A stretch of 64,000 nt of DNA from Mesorhizobium denitrificans (lineage in GTDB: Bacteria; Pseudomonadota; Alphaproteobacteria; Rhizobiales; Rhizobiaceae), in contig NZ_QURN01000013.1 in the NCBI RefSeq assembly GCF_003403035.1, positions 80,395 to 144,394 on the forward strand. The letters run 5' to 3'. Shown here piece after piece: positions 41,885 through 51,747 of the stretch (positions are counted from its first letter, which is position 1; each line of letters opens with the position of its first letter). Position numbers and translations under genes: made by a program. The notes under the pieces are model-generated. The model ran no database searches, had not been told where the DNA came from, and was given only the letters and a program-made list of their open reading frames with translations.

Positions 41885-43336
41885 TTACCAATTCGCGGCT
41901 TGGGTCACGAGTTTGGTGTGAAGGTAAGATTCTATCGCGTTGTAGCCACCCTCTGAGCCATAGCCCGAGTCGTTGATGCCTCCGAAAGGCAGTTCCGGCA
42001 ACGCAATACCGTTGTAGTTGATCGAGGTCATCCCAGCCTCAATTCGATTGGCCATCTCATGCGATGAAGCGAGGCTCGAGGTAAATGCATATGATGCGAG
42101 TCCAAACGGCAGGCGATTGGCTTCGTCGATGGCATCATCAATCGTGCGGACACTTTGCATAATTGCCACAGGACCAAACGGCTCTTCATTCATAATCCTG
42201 GCATCTTGCGGCACATCGGCGAGAACGGTGGGTTCAAAAAAGAACCCCTCGTTTCCGACGCGCTTGCCGCCATGGAGGACTTTCGCGCCCCGAGCAACTG
42301 AATCGGTAATGAGCTCCTCTACCGCTGCACGCCGGCGCTCATGAATAAGCGGTCCCATTGTCGTCGACGGGTCAAGACCATTTCCGACGTTGATGTTTCT
42401 GGCGAAGGCGACGAACTGATCTACAAAATTCGCGTAGGTCCCTTCCTGAACCAGAAATCGAGTCGGTGCCACGCAGACCTGGCCAGCATTTCGATACTTT
42501 CCGGTGGCCAACACTGATATTGCCCGCGGCACGTCGGCATCATCTAGAATGATTGCCGGTGCGTGACCGCCCAGTTCCATGGTTGACAGCTTCATATGTC
42601 GGCCAGCGAGCGACGCTAGATGCTTGCCGACGGCCGTCGAACCGGTGAACGAAATCTTTTTGATATTGGGATGGGGGATCAGAAACTCAGAGACTTCGCT
42701 GGGCACACCGAATATCAAGTTGAGGGCTCCTGCTGGGACGCCGGCATCCAAGAATGCTTTGATAAGTTCGGCCGGCGCAGCAGGCGTCTCTTCGGGTCCC
42801 TTCACCACGATCGAGCATCCTGCCGCCAAGGCCACAGAGATCTTGCGTACCACCTGATTTATTGGAAAGTTCCAAGGCGTGAAAGCGGCAACCGGGCCGA
42901 CTGCCCGGCTGATAGTCATGTTTAACACACCGGACAGTCTGGAAGGTATGGTTCGGCCATAAGCTCGGCGCATCTCGTCCGAAAACCATTCGATAACGTC
43001 GGCACCGGCGTTCAGTTCTGCTTTCGCCTCAAGAAGCGGCTTGCCTTGTTCCAGCGTGAGCAACGGGGCAATCAGATCTACTCGCGACCGCAGGTTCTGC
43101 GCAGCGTCGCGCATTATTGCGTACCGCTTCAACAAAGGCATCCCGTTCCAGGTTTTGAGCCCCGACAGAACGCACTCCGCCACCTCGATCAGGTCTTCTC
43201 GCGAGGCTATCGCAACTGATCCGATCTCTGCTCCAGTCGCTGGATTAAGGACGGCAGCGTATCGGCCACCGGTCGGGGGGCGCCAGGTTCCGTTGATAAG
43301 AAGGTCCGTGCGTGGGTAATCAATTCGTTCAATCAT
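41885..43336 (-). CDS. NAD(P)-dependent semialdehyde dehydrogenase (GabD-like)
   Basis: 483 residues, ATG 43336. ALDH motifs: TMELGGHAPAIILDDADVPR with the general-base Glu, KYRNAGQVCVAPTRFLVQEG with the catalytic Cys, EEPFGPVAIMQSVRTIDDAI and a GG(I)NDSGYGSEGG tail. Length and the LPELPFGGINDSGYG end resemble succinate-semialdehyde dehydrogenases. Near the end of the leftward betaine operon, it may oxidise the aldehyde released from betaine or choline-like substrates by the GMC enzyme. Confidence 0.9.
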   Translation of the reverse strand: MIERIDYPRTDLLINGTWRPPTGGRYAAVLNPATGAEIGSVAIASREDLIEVAECVLSGLKTWNGMPLLKRYAIMRDAAQNLRSRVDLIAPLLTLEQGKPLLEAKAELNAGADVIEWFSDEMRRAYGRTIPSRLSGVLNMTISRAVGPVAAFTPWNFPINQVVRKISVALAAGCSIVVKGPEETPAAPAELIKAFLDAGVPAGALNLIFGVPSEVSEFLIPHPNIKKISFTGSTAVGKHLASLAGRHMKLSTMELGGHAPAIILDDADVPRAISVLATGKYRNAGQVCVAPTRFLVQEGTYANFVDQFVAFARNINVGNGLDPSTTMGPLIHERRRAAVEELITDSVARGAKVLHGGKRVGNEGFFFEPTVLADVPQDARIMNEEPFGPVAIMQSVRTIDDAIDEANRLPFGLASYAFTSSLASSHEMANRIEAGMTSINYNGIALPELPFGGINDSGYGSEGGYNAIESYLHTKLVTQAANW

Positions 43337-43358
43337 AATGCGGTTCCAGATGTTTGCT

Positions 43359-44390
43359 TCATCGAACGGTCAGGGCTATTGCGGCTTTCAGGTGGAGAGT
43401 TCCTGCCGGGGACTCCCGCTCATCGAGCACGCAAACGCTTGCTGTTTCGTGCTCCGCCATCGTTTTCAGGGCGGCCTCAAGCGTCGTTCCCAATGGCACG
43501 GTCAAACCAGGTCTAGTTGTCCCACCGACCCACGGCACCATGCCAGCTTCAACCCGAAGATAACGTCCCCGGTTGACCTCCCCAACAAAGCTTTTGACAT
43601 AGTCTGTCGCCGGTTTGGTCAATATCTGTTCCGCAGTGCCCTGCTGGACGATCTCGCCACTTTTGACAATAGCTATCTGATCGCCAAGGCGTAATGCTTC
43701 GTCTAGATCATGAGTGATGAAGACGATCGTCTTACGGAGGTCTTTCTGAAGTTTTAATAAAATGTTCTGCATGTCGACGCGGATGATTGGGTCTAGTGCA
43801 GAGAACGCCTCATCCATCAGAAGCAACGGGGCATCCATGGCTAACGCCCGCGCCAAGCCAACCCGCTGTTGCATACCACCAGACAACTGGCTTGGGTACC
43901 GCTTCTCATATCCCTCAAGGCCTACACGCTTGAGCCATGTCATGCCGCGATCAACTGCGTCGCGAACGTGAGGTCGTCTGAGCGACAGACCGTAGATGAC
44001 ATTGTCCAGCACCGTTCTGTGGGGAAGCAAGGCGAACCTTTGGAAAACCATCGCGGTCTGGTACGAGCGAAATCTTTGCAGCTCGGCGGGACTTAGGCTC
44101 ATGACGTCGACGCCGTTGACGATGAGGGAGCCTTCGGTCGGGTCGATAAGGCGGTTGAAATGCCGGACGAGGGTCGACTTGCCCGAGCCCGACAACCCCA
44201 TTATGACCTGGATCGAGCCTGACGGGATCCGAATGTTGACGTCATTAAGAGCGACAACATTGTTGGTTCGCTTTAGGATCTCTTCCTTAGTGACGCCATC
44301 TCGAAGCAGATCAATAGACTTGTCTGGGTCCGGTCCGTAGATTTTGTACAGACTTGTGACTGCAATAGAACACAAATTATCGGGAGCCAT
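43359..44390 (-). CDS. proV: Glycine betaine/proline betaine ABC transporter ATPase
   Basis: 343 residues, overlapping the permease gene by 14 bp. ProV/OpuAA features: the N-terminal extension with IYGPDPDKSIDLLRDGVTKE, Walker A IMGLSGSGKSTLVRHFNRLI, Q-loop AMVFQRFALLPHRTVLDNV, signature QLSGGMQQRVGLARALAMDA, Walker B LLLMDEAFSALDPIIRVDMQ. After the ATPase core a C-terminal region follows, in which only a short CBS-like stretch is visible, so osmotic-strength sensing may be reduced. This fits a nutrient importer rather than an osmoprotective one. Confidence 0.92.
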   Translation of the reverse strand: MAPDNLCSIAVTSLYKIYGPDPDKSIDLLRDGVTKEEILKRTNNVVALNDVNIRIPSGSIQVIMGLSGSGKSTLVRHFNRLIDPTEGSLIVNGVDVMSLSPAELQRFRSYQTAMVFQRFALLPHRTVLDNVIYGLSLRRPHVRDAVDRGMTWLKRVGLEGYEKRYPSQLSGGMQQRVGLARALAMDAPLLLMDEAFSALDPIIRVDMQNILLKLQKDLRKTIVFITHDLDEALRLGDQIAIVKSGEIVQQGTAEQILTKPATDYVKSFVGEVNRGRYLRVEAGMVPWVGGTTRPGLTVPLGTTLEAALKTMAEHETASVCVLDERESPAGTLHLKAAIALTVR

Positions 44391-45267
44391 TCTGGGCTCC
44401 TATATGTTTTTGCAGCCGAGCACCGTATCCCTGTGTGATCCGGTCGATCGCCATCGCTATGCCTACAATCGCGAGCCCATTGAAAATGCCAAGCGTAAAG
44501 TACTGGCTGTTGATCGCTCTTAGCACCGGCTGACCAAGACCTTGAACCCCAATCATCGATGCAATAACGACCATGGCAAGCGCCATCATTACTGTCTGGT
44601 TCACGCCGGCCATGATGCTTGGCATCGCGAGCGGCAATTGAACGGTCCAGAGCTTCTGAGAATGCGACGCGCCAAACGCGTCCGAGGCCTCTAAAATGTC
44701 GGCGTCTACCGTGCGTATCCCCAAGTTGGTAAGGCGGATCATCGGCGGCACAGCATATATCACGACGGCGATTAGCCCTGGCACACGACCGATGCCTAGC
44801 AACATTACCACAGGGATAAGATAGACAAAACTTGGCATGGTCTGCATCACATCAAGCAGAGGGTTGATCGCGCGTTGCACCCGATCAGATCGAGCCATAA
44901 GCACACCGATCGGTAGACCGGCAACAATGGCGATCAGAGTGCTTACCAAGATCATCGACAGCGTCTTCATCGTGTTTTCCCACATGTCGAAGAGCCCGAT
45001 GAGAACCAGCGTGCTAGCCACGAACAGGCAAACGCTTAGTTTGCGTGTCGCTAGCCAGGCCACCAAAACACATGCCGCTATGACGACGGGCCAAGGTGCA
45101 TTTGTGAACATCCGTTCGCTGGCGTTCAGAAGGAACGCCAAGGGCGAGAAAATCCACTCGATGGTATCTCCATAGCTTCTGGTGAAGTTTAGGAAGCTTT
45201 GATCGACCGTCTGCTTGATTGCTCGCAATAGATCGTCGTTAAGTTGGGGAAAGTCCTTGCCAAACAT
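44377..45267 (-). CDS. proW: Glycine betaine/proline betaine ABC transporter permease
   Basis: 296 residues, ATG 45267. Six to eight membrane segments, e.g. WPVVIAACVLVAWLATRKLS and MILVSTLIAIVAGLPIGVLM, and the EAA-type loop with DAFGASHSQKLWTVQLPLAM followed by PSIMAGVNQTVMMALAMVVI, typical of ProW/OpuAB. It lies between the binding protein and the ATPase, with overlapping or close genes, as a single transport operon. Confidence 0.92.
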   Translation of the reverse strand: MFGKDFPQLNDDLLRAIKQTVDQSFLNFTRSYGDTIEWIFSPLAFLLNASERMFTNAPWPVVIAACVLVAWLATRKLSVCLFVASTLVLIGLFDMWENTMKTLSMILVSTLIAIVAGLPIGVLMARSDRVQRAINPLLDVMQTMPSFVYLIPVVMLLGIGRVPGLIAVVIYAVPPMIRLTNLGIRTVDADILEASDAFGASHSQKLWTVQLPLAMPSIMAGVNQTVMMALAMVVIASMIGVQGLGQPVLRAINSQYFTLGIFNGLAIVGIAMAIDRITQGYGARLQKHIGAQNGSR

Positions 45268-45327
45268 GCTTGGTATTCCTTCGAAAAAGGTAGGCTCGGC
45301 AGTGGGAGGCTGCCGAGCCGTTGGGTG

Positions 45328-46335
45328 TCACAGGGACTGACGGATCTTCTCAGCCGCGTCCTGTGAGACCCATTTGGACCAAATCGGCTCATTGTTCTTC
45401 AAGAAGTATTTCGCGCCGTCCTCGCCTGGAGCCTGGTTGTCAGTCATCCACGCAAGGACTTTGTTCACCGTGGCATTGTCCCAGGTGCGTTTGTGCAAAT
45501 ATTCCGTCACGCCGGGTGTGGCGCGTTTCGCGAAATCGGCGGTGATGACCGTCTCGACCTGATCCTTCGGCCATGCGTTCGGCTTGGGATCTTCGCAGGT
45601 CGCAACGGTGTTGCAGCGCTTCCATTCCGCTGCATCGTGGGGCACGCCGAAGTCAAGCATGACCATGTCATATTTCCCGAGGATCGCGGTCGGGCTCCAA
45701 TAGAGACCAAGCCAAGGCTGCTTGCGCTCGTAAGCCCTAACTAGCGAGCCATCCAGGCCGGCCGCAGAACCCGTGTCTACGAGAGTGAAGTTTGCCTTTT
45801 CGCCACCATAAGCCTTGAAGAGCTGGGCCGTTACCCGCGTGCCACCCCAACCCTGCGGACCATTGTAGACCGCTCCCTTGGATGGGTCATCGGGTGACGG
45901 GAACAGCTCCGGGTGCTTCATGGCGTCGAAAATTGATTTAATTTCGGGATGCTTGTCGGCAAAATAGCGCGGAATAAACCATCCGTTCTGCGCGTCGTCC
46001 AACAAGGCCTTGCCCATAACGACGAGCTTGCCTCCGTCGATGCCTTTCTGAAGGGTGTCGGGCAACAAACCAACCCAGCCTTCCGAGACCACATCGGGTT
46101 GTTGTTTCTCAACCATGGAGGCGAAAGTCGGCACTGTATCGCCGGCGACGAGTTGTGCGTCGCAACCGTAACCGTGCTTGAGAATGTACTGGTCAAGTGC
46201 TCCAAGAACCTCAGCGCTCTGCCAGTTCATGCTGGCGATCGTGACGGTTCCGCAATCGTCAGCGAGAGCTGGCGCGGCTGCACCGCACAAGGTAAGCGCG
46301 GCGAACGCGAGCGCTGTTTTGGTAAAAACTCTCAT
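45328..46335 (-). CDS. proX: Betaine ABC transporter substrate-binding protein
   Basis: 335 residues with signal peptide (TALAFAALTLCGAAAPALAD). The mature part follows the OpuAC/ProX pattern: TVTIASMNWQSAEVLGALDQ, HGYGCDAQLVAGDTVPTFAS, a Trp-rich VSEGWVGLLPDTLQ and KQPWLGLYWSPTAILGKYDM. Aromatic residues in such pockets form a cage for quaternary ammonium groups. It should deliver a betaine to the ProVW-like channel. Confidence 0.9.
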   Translation of the reverse strand: MRVFTKTALAFAALTLCGAAAPALADDCGTVTIASMNWQSAEVLGALDQYILKHGYGCDAQLVAGDTVPTFASMVEKQQPDVVSEGWVGLLPDTLQKGIDGGKLVVMGKALLDDAQNGWFIPRYFADKHPEIKSIFDAMKHPELFPSPDDPSKGAVYNGPQGWGGTRVTAQLFKAYGGEKANFTLVDTGSAAGLDGSLVRAYERKQPWLGLYWSPTAILGKYDMVMLDFGVPHDAAEWKRCNTVATCEDPKPNAWPKDQVETVITADFAKRATPGVTEYLHKRTWDNATVNKVLAWMTDNQAPGEDGAKYFLKNNEPIWSKWVSQDAAEKIRQSL

Positions 46336-46388
46336 TTTTCATTCCCTTCTGTTTGAGGTTGCTTTGTTGAGGCATTGGGAACACTCCC

Positions 46389-47972
46389 TTAATTGCCCAG
46401 TAGAAACTCGGAGCATTTCTCTCCGATCATTATGCAAGGGGCATTGGTATTTCCGCTGACCAGTGTCGGCATTACCGAACCATCAGCGACACGCAGACGG
46501 GAAACCCCCCTCACCCGCAGTTGCGTATCCACGACAGCCATTTCGTCCGCGCCCATTTTGCAGGTGCCTACCGGGTGATAGACGGTCTTAGCTGCACGTC
46601 GGATGTACTCGACGACCTGGTCGCGGGATGTTGCTGATGAGCCTGGAGAAAACTCCGAGAAACCAAGCTTCTGAAATGCCGGTGAGGACAGAATTCTTCT
46701 GCCTACTTCAATGCCTCGGAGGAGAGTATCAACGTCATCGTCGGTGCCGAGCGTGTTGGCTCTAATCACAAGCTGATCTGACATAGTTCTGCTGGCCAGC
46801 GTGACTTCACCCCGAGATGTCGGGCGGAGGACGCACGGATTGATCGATATTCCGTGATAAGGCATCGGCGTACGGTTGGCGTCACCCACGAGGGCTGGGG
46901 TCACGTGGAACTGAATGTCAGGCCGACCACTGCCGTTTGTGTCGAGGAACCCGCCACTTTCGACAATGTTTGAGGAGAGGACCCCTCCTCCCGTAAGCAA
47001 ATAGATCAGCGCGTTCTTGAGCGCGGCTAATCCCTTGTCCTGTCGATAAAGCGAGATTTTTCTATCCGTGACGCCGTGAACTGAAGCCGCTACGTGATCC
47101 TGGAAGTTCTTTCCGACGCCAGGCAGTTCCCGGATCACCGGAATGCCGAAATCTTGCAGGTGCTTACCTGGTCCAATCCCAGAGAGCATTAGGAGTTTCG
47201 GGGTGTTCAGCGCCCCAGCACACAGGATGACCTCCTCATTGGCTCTCGCAAGCGTCGCTGCACGTCCGCCAACTCGATAATGGACACCGGAGGCGGCGCC
47301 GTTCTCGAGGAAAATTGCGCTAGCTTCTGCTCCAGTGCGGATGGTCAGCAGGGGATTGCTGCGGACCTGTTTTAGATAACGGCCTGCCGTCGAGCCGCGG
47401 CGACCGTTCAGTGTTGTCGTCTGATAGAATCCGAAGCCTTCTTGGGCAACACCATTGAAATCTTCATTGTACCGATACCCGGCCTCCTGGGCAGCCCGCA
47501 AGAACGCGTAACTCAAGGGGTGGCGATAGCCGCTGTCAGAAACGGCCAGCGGTCCGTCCGTGCCATGATAGCGGTCAGCGTACTTTTGGTTCTGCTCACA
47601 CTTCTTGAATGCCGGAAGGACTGACTCATAGTCCCACCCCTTACATCCCAGATCGGCCCAATCATCGTAGTCTTGCGCTTGGCCGCGGATATAGATCATC
47701 GCATTGACAGATGAGCCTCCACCAAGCGTTCGCCCTTGAGGAATTGTGAGGCTTCTATTTCCGGTCCCGGGCTGCGGCTCTGTTTTGAACATGAAGGTGC
47801 GCTTAGGCTTGATGGCCTTTACGAAACCACCTGGGACCTGGATGAAAGGGTCGTTGTCTTTTGGGCCGCACTCCAAGAGCAAGACTCGCTTTGCTGCCAA
47901 GACGAGGCGGGTTGCGACAACACATCCCGCCGACCCGGCTCCGACAACAATGTAATCGTAGGTTTCTTCCAT
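46389..47972 (-). CDS. GMC oxidoreductase (choline dehydrogenase-like)
   Basis: 527 residues from the ATG at 47972. FAD-binding start YDYIVVGAGSAGCVVATRLV, GMC signature 1 in GRTLGGGSSVNAMIYIRGQA, signature 2 in GALNTPKLLMLSGIGPGKHL, and the catalytic His/His or His/Asn region VYHPVGTCKMGADEMAVVDT near the end. BetA-type enzymes oxidise choline to betaine aldehyde; close relatives use other alcohols. Its place in a betaine operon supports a choline-like substrate, but specificity is inferred. Confidence 0.88.
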   Translation of the reverse strand: MEETYDYIVVGAGSAGCVVATRLVLAAKRVLLLECGPKDNDPFIQVPGGFVKAIKPKRTFMFKTEPQPGTGNRSLTIPQGRTLGGGSSVNAMIYIRGQAQDYDDWADLGCKGWDYESVLPAFKKCEQNQKYADRYHGTDGPLAVSDSGYRHPLSYAFLRAAQEAGYRYNEDFNGVAQEGFGFYQTTTLNGRRGSTAGRYLKQVRSNPLLTIRTGAEASAIFLENGAASGVHYRVGGRAATLARANEEVILCAGALNTPKLLMLSGIGPGKHLQDFGIPVIRELPGVGKNFQDHVAASVHGVTDRKISLYRQDKGLAALKNALIYLLTGGGVLSSNIVESGGFLDTNGSGRPDIQFHVTPALVGDANRTPMPYHGISINPCVLRPTSRGEVTLASRTMSDQLVIRANTLGTDDDVDTLLRGIEVGRRILSSPAFQKLGFSEFSPGSSATSRDQVVEYIRRAAKTVYHPVGTCKMGADEMAVVDTQLRVRGVSRLRVADGSVMPTLVSGNTNAPCIMIGEKCSEFLLGN

Positions 47973-48014
47973 GTTTTTCGCCAACATATGTACTGTTAGT
48001 ATTTTCACACAAAG

Positions 48015-50054
48015 CTACAAAGTGGTGCAAATCCTGGCCGCGTCTAACACAGCCGCGTAGATGTTCCTACTCGCCGCAGCATCTCCAATCATATAAAGAC
48101 TGTAGCCTTGACCGGCTGATACTGGCTGAGCTGCACCGGCTGCAAAGGCATCAATGTCGATGAAGCCTTGGTTGTCAGAGCCATCTCGCAAGGCCTTAAA
48201 AAGTTCGTCGTTTGGGGTGCTACCTTGGTCGGAAATGACCATGTCGACGAATATGGTTTCGACTTCACGCGTTATCTCGTCCACGAGCACGGCGCTGATC
48301 GCGAAATTCGGTTTACTCAAAGAAACTAGCCGTTTCCCGAATTTGTAATCGACGGGCTGACGAGCCAACCGTTTGCGCCAATAGAGGCGTTCCGCATAAG
48401 TCAGTTCTTCGCCAATTTGCTGGTCGATGGACACAAACAGCGGTTTAGCGCCCGCCTCGAGAGTCTCGACAAGTGAGAGCAGGGCGGGATGCCGGCCGGT
48501 TCCGTCATATACGAGGCAGTTGCCTGTCGGTTTGACCTGCTTAGCGATTACATCCCATGCGCTCGTGCAGAATTCCATTCCTCCGACTTCCATCAGCGGC
48601 ATGCCACCGGTTGCGACGATGATCACGTCCGCCTGAGGCTCAAGCAAATCTTGCGCCTCGACATAACTGTTGAGGTGCATACGAACGCCCAGTCGTTCAA
48701 GCTCCGACACCCGCCAGTCAACGATCGATAGAAGGTCCTTGCGCCAGCCGCGCGCGCCTAGGCGGACTTGGCCACCGAAGTCTGGTGCCGCTTCGTGGAT
48801 GGTGACGTCGTGGCCACGCTCCGCCGAGATGCGTGCAGCCTCGAGGCCAGCTGGCCCACCGCCGATCACGACAACTGACTTTCGCTTACCGTCGATTTTC
48901 GGAATCCTGTAAGGAAGGTATTTTTCCCTACCAGTTGATGCATTGTGTAGACAGGCAGGCTTAGCCGACGATTGGCAATGCGTAGCTCCCACGCAGGGGC
49001 GAATTTCCGTTTCACGCCCTTCAATCATCTTTCTAACCAGGTGGGGATCGGCGATTTGAGCACGCGTCATACCCACAAGATCAACCTTGCCGGTGCTCAC
49101 CGCATATCTGGCAGATGCGAGATCCGATATGCGTGTAGCGTGGAAGACCGGTAGGCCCACCTCACGCTTGAACGCTCCAACTGCCTCTACAAACGGCGCA
49201 AGAGGAGTTCCCATCCCCGGCATATTGTCCTCGGACAAAGCTCGGTAGGTATCCATAGTGCCGTAAATTGCGTTGAAGAAGTCGACGGAACCATGGTTCT
49301 TGAACAAGAGCGCGGCCGCGATGCAATCATCGGCCGTCATCCCTTCTTCCTCATTTTCATCGATGCTCAGACGCAACCCAACGATAAAGGTGTCGCCGAC
49401 TGCCTTGCGAATGGCTTCGTGCACCATCAGTCCAAAGCGAGCGCGGTTCTCAAGCGATCCGCCATATTTGTCGGTTCGGCGGTTGGTAGTTGGAGAGAGA
49501 AATTGGCCTATCAGGTGAGAGGCGGCCATGGTTTCTATTCCGTCAAGACCACCATCTCTGCAACGGCGGGCGGCGTCCGCATAGCTCGTGACGACACGCC
49601 GGATGTCATTTTCGTCCATTTCCCGCGGGATGTTGCGGTGCAGCGTTTCGCGGATGACAGATGGCCCAATCGTGGGCAGGCGATCGCCGATGTTGGCGTC
49701 GCCCCGGCGTCCAAGGTGAGTGATCTGGCACATGAGCGCCGCACCTTCTCGATGCATGCGCTCGCTGAACTCGATCAAGTAGGGAATGATTTCGTCCGTG
49801 CCGACATTCAGCTGGCGGAACACATTGGGCGAGTCCTTCGCAACATTGGAAGATCCGCCAAACATGGAAAGGGCCAGACCGCCTTTTGCCTTCTCCTGAT
49901 GATAGAGTTGGTAGGCTTCAGCGGGCATCCCGTTAAGCTCAAGACCACAGGCATGGCTTGTGCTTATAATACGATTTCGAAACGTTACCGACTTGATCGT
50001 CAACGGCGTTTGCAAAGGATCTTTTGCGGGGACAGTCCCCGGTTCTTTATGCAT
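48015..50054 (-). CDS. Old-yellow-enzyme-type demethylase (DgcA/StcD-like)
   Basis: 679 residues from the ATG at 50054, with AGGAATAAG in front (GTG 50069 possible). The N-terminal TIM barrel binds FMN (MCQITHLGRRGDANIGDRLP, AASHLIGQFLSPTTNRRTDK, YGGSLENRARFGLMVHEAIR). An iron-sulfur Cys segment, PCVGATHCQSSAKPACLHNA, follows, then a FAD/NAD domain with KSVVVIGGGPAGLEAARISA. This is the domain order of dimethylglycine demethylase DgcA and N-methylproline demethylase StcD. It would remove a methyl group from a tertiary amine made from an imported betaine. First gene of the leftward operon. Confidence 0.82.
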   Translation of the reverse strand: MHKEPGTVPAKDPLQTPLTIKSVTFRNRIISTSHACGLELNGMPAEAYQLYHQEKAKGGLALSMFGGSSNVAKDSPNVFRQLNVGTDEIIPYLIEFSERMHREGAALMCQITHLGRRGDANIGDRLPTIGPSVIRETLHRNIPREMDENDIRRVVTSYADAARRCRDGGLDGIETMAASHLIGQFLSPTTNRRTDKYGGSLENRARFGLMVHEAIRKAVGDTFIVGLRLSIDENEEEGMTADDCIAAALLFKNHGSVDFFNAIYGTMDTYRALSEDNMPGMGTPLAPFVEAVGAFKREVGLPVFHATRISDLASARYAVSTGKVDLVGMTRAQIADPHLVRKMIEGRETEIRPCVGATHCQSSAKPACLHNASTGREKYLPYRIPKIDGKRKSVVVIGGGPAGLEAARISAERGHDVTIHEAAPDFGGQVRLGARGWRKDLLSIVDWRVSELERLGVRMHLNSYVEAQDLLEPQADVIIVATGGMPLMEVGGMEFCTSAWDVIAKQVKPTGNCLVYDGTGRHPALLSLVETLEAGAKPLFVSIDQQIGEELTYAERLYWRKRLARQPVDYKFGKRLVSLSKPNFAISAVLVDEITREVETIFVDMVISDQGSTPNDELFKALRDGSDNQGFIDIDAFAAGAAQPVSAGQGYSLYMIGDAAASRNIYAAVLDAARICTTL

Positions 50055-50254
50055 CTTATTCCTGCCCACGGGGTGCCGTTTCTAGCCGGCGGTTCCCTGA
50101 TCTGGGCAAAACCTAGACCACAATTCATCTTGTCCAAAGTGAGATTAACGCCTAGGAATATGCAATAAACGCATAACCAATGTTCTTTGCCGCCTATCCC
50201 ATTCATCCGCCCCGAAACGCACAACTATGCAGCCTCCGATGGTCCAGTAAGCAC
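50055..50254. promoter_or_regulatory. Divergent promoter region with a LysR-type operator candidate
   Basis: Between the demethylase (minus) and LysR (plus) genes. The dyad ATGC-AATAAAC-GCAT (50160-50174) contains a T-N11-A core as recognised by many LysR regulators, 80 bp before the lysR start. Confidence 0.5.
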
Positions 50255-51148
50255 ATGAAACTTCTGCAGTTATCGGCCTTCAGGGAGGTTATGCTCACAG
50301 GCACGGTTAGCGGCGCGGCTGCCATGCTTGGGCGTAGCCAGTCGGCAGTCAGCCGGATTTTGGTGTCCCTCGAAGAAGAGCTTGGCGTGAAACTTTTCGC
50401 GCGAAGACGCGGACAGATCATGCCGACGGAAATCAGCTATCAGCTTCTTGACGAAATTGAGCGAGCTTACAACTCTTTCGACTCCCTAGCGAGCGCAGCA
50501 TCCAGGCTCGCAAAGAAAGGCGGCGGCCATCTTCAGATCTCGGTCATGCCGGCTCTCGGCATCACATTCGTTCCTCTCGCGCTACAGCGGTTTGCTAAAA
50601 TCTATCCCAACGTAAGGGTTTCCGTCGATGTTCGAATGTCACGCGAGATCGAGGAGCGTGCTGTTGCGCAATCCATCGATTTCGGACTCGCTGAATTGCC
50701 ACTCAAGCGAACCGGCGTCGAAGTCGACCTCTTCAGTGAATCGGCGTATGTCTCGATTGTTCGATCGGATCACCTATTGGCCCGCGGAGATGCTATCACC
50801 GTCGAGCAATTGCGTGACGAGACAGTAATATCTTGGCCTTCCTTTAACCGGGCCCGGCAGCTGCTCGATCATGCGTTTCACTCAATAAACGCGTCGGTCA
50901 AGGCCACGCATGAAACCAACTTCTCGATCACGGCCTTCGAAATGGTGCGTTGCGGGTTGGGTATCGCCATAATAGACCCCTACACCGCCCACTACGCCGC
51001 CCGGGAAGCGGTCGCGGTTCTACCATTTGAGCCGAAGTTGGCGTTCCAGGTCGGCATCATTAGGCCATCCAGCAAGCCGCAGACAGAGGCAGCTCGATCG
51101 CTGATCTCAATAATGGCCGAAATGCGTGATGAGATTGGCTTGAAGTAA
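50255..51148 (+). CDS. LysR-family transcriptional regulator
   Basis: 297 residues from ATG 50255. Winged helix MKLLQLSAFREVMLTGTVSG, AAAMLGRSQSAVSRILVSLE and EELGVKLFARRRGQIMPTEI; the C-terminal effector domain follows (LQISVMPALGITFVPLALQR, DFGLAELPLKRTGVEVDLFS). It resembles regulators of opine or proline-betaine catabolism such as those with a GRSQSAVSR recognition helix. Transcribed divergently from the betaine operon, it probably activates or represses it in response to the substrate. Confidence 0.92.
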   Translation: MKLLQLSAFREVMLTGTVSGAAAMLGRSQSAVSRILVSLEEELGVKLFARRRGQIMPTEISYQLLDEIERAYNSFDSLASAASRLAKKGGGHLQISVMPALGITFVPLALQRFAKIYPNVRVSVDVRMSREIEERAVAQSIDFGLAELPLKRTGVEVDLFSESAYVSIVRSDHLLARGDAITVEQLRDETVISWPSFNRARQLLDHAFHSINASVKATHETNFSITAFEMVRCGLGIAIIDPYTAHYAAREAVAVLPFEPKLAFQVGIIRPSSKPQTEAARSLISIMAEMRDEIGLK

Positions 51149-51312
51149 CAAGCTTAGGTAAAATCGGAGCGCACAGGTTAAGATAGCCTGCAGTAGGAAA
51201 ATCATCTCACCACCGTGTCCAATATTTCGTAAGCGCTGTTGTGGAGCCACCTTTCGGGAGTCGTCGCGATCTGTGAGGTTGTCGGTTCTGTAATGGGATC
51301 GGAGATCGGCTT

Positions 51313-51747
51313 GTGTCTGGACTTGACCTTACGCTTGACCCGGAGCGGCAGCTTCGGCGTTTCGAGGTGATCAACGGTGCCGGCGGTCGGCGTCACTGGT
51401 CGGTGGATGACAAGGCGCGGATCATCGCGGAGACGCTGGAGCCGAACGCAATCATTTCCGAGGTCGCCCGCCGGTATGGCCTTAGGCCGCAGCAGGTCTT
51501 CGCCTGGCGCCGCGAAGCGCGCAAACAGGCCGCTTCGGTGCAGCAAGATCCTCCTGCCTTTGTGCCGGCGGTTTTGGCGGCGGCGGAACCTGTAGCCAGC
51601 CGTTCACCGAAGCAGCGGAAACGGCAAGCCACCCGAGATGCCGGCATGATCGAGCTTGAGATCGACGGCATTGCGATGCGCGTCGGCCGGGGCGCCGATA
51701 CCAAGACGGTGGCCGCAGTGATCCGTGCGCTGAAGGCGACGTCGTGA
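51313..51747 (+). CDS. tnpA: IS66-family accessory protein TnpA (OrfA)
   Basis: 144 residues from GTG 51313 (GGAG upstream). N-terminal helix-turn-helix: RRHWSVDDKARIIAETLEPN, AIISEVARRYGLRPQQVFAW, RREARKQ; C-terminal MIELEIDGIAMRVGRGADTK and TVAAVIRALKA. Intact, overlapping the tnpB start (GTGA). Needed for IS66 transposition with TnpB and TnpC, but here the others are broken. Confidence 0.9.
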   Translation: MSGLDLTLDPERQLRRFEVINGAGGRRHWSVDDKARIIAETLEPNAIISEVARRYGLRPQQVFAWRREARKQAASVQQDPPAFVPAVLAAAEPVASRSPKQRKRQATRDAGMIELEIDGIAMRVGRGADTKTVAAVIRALKATS

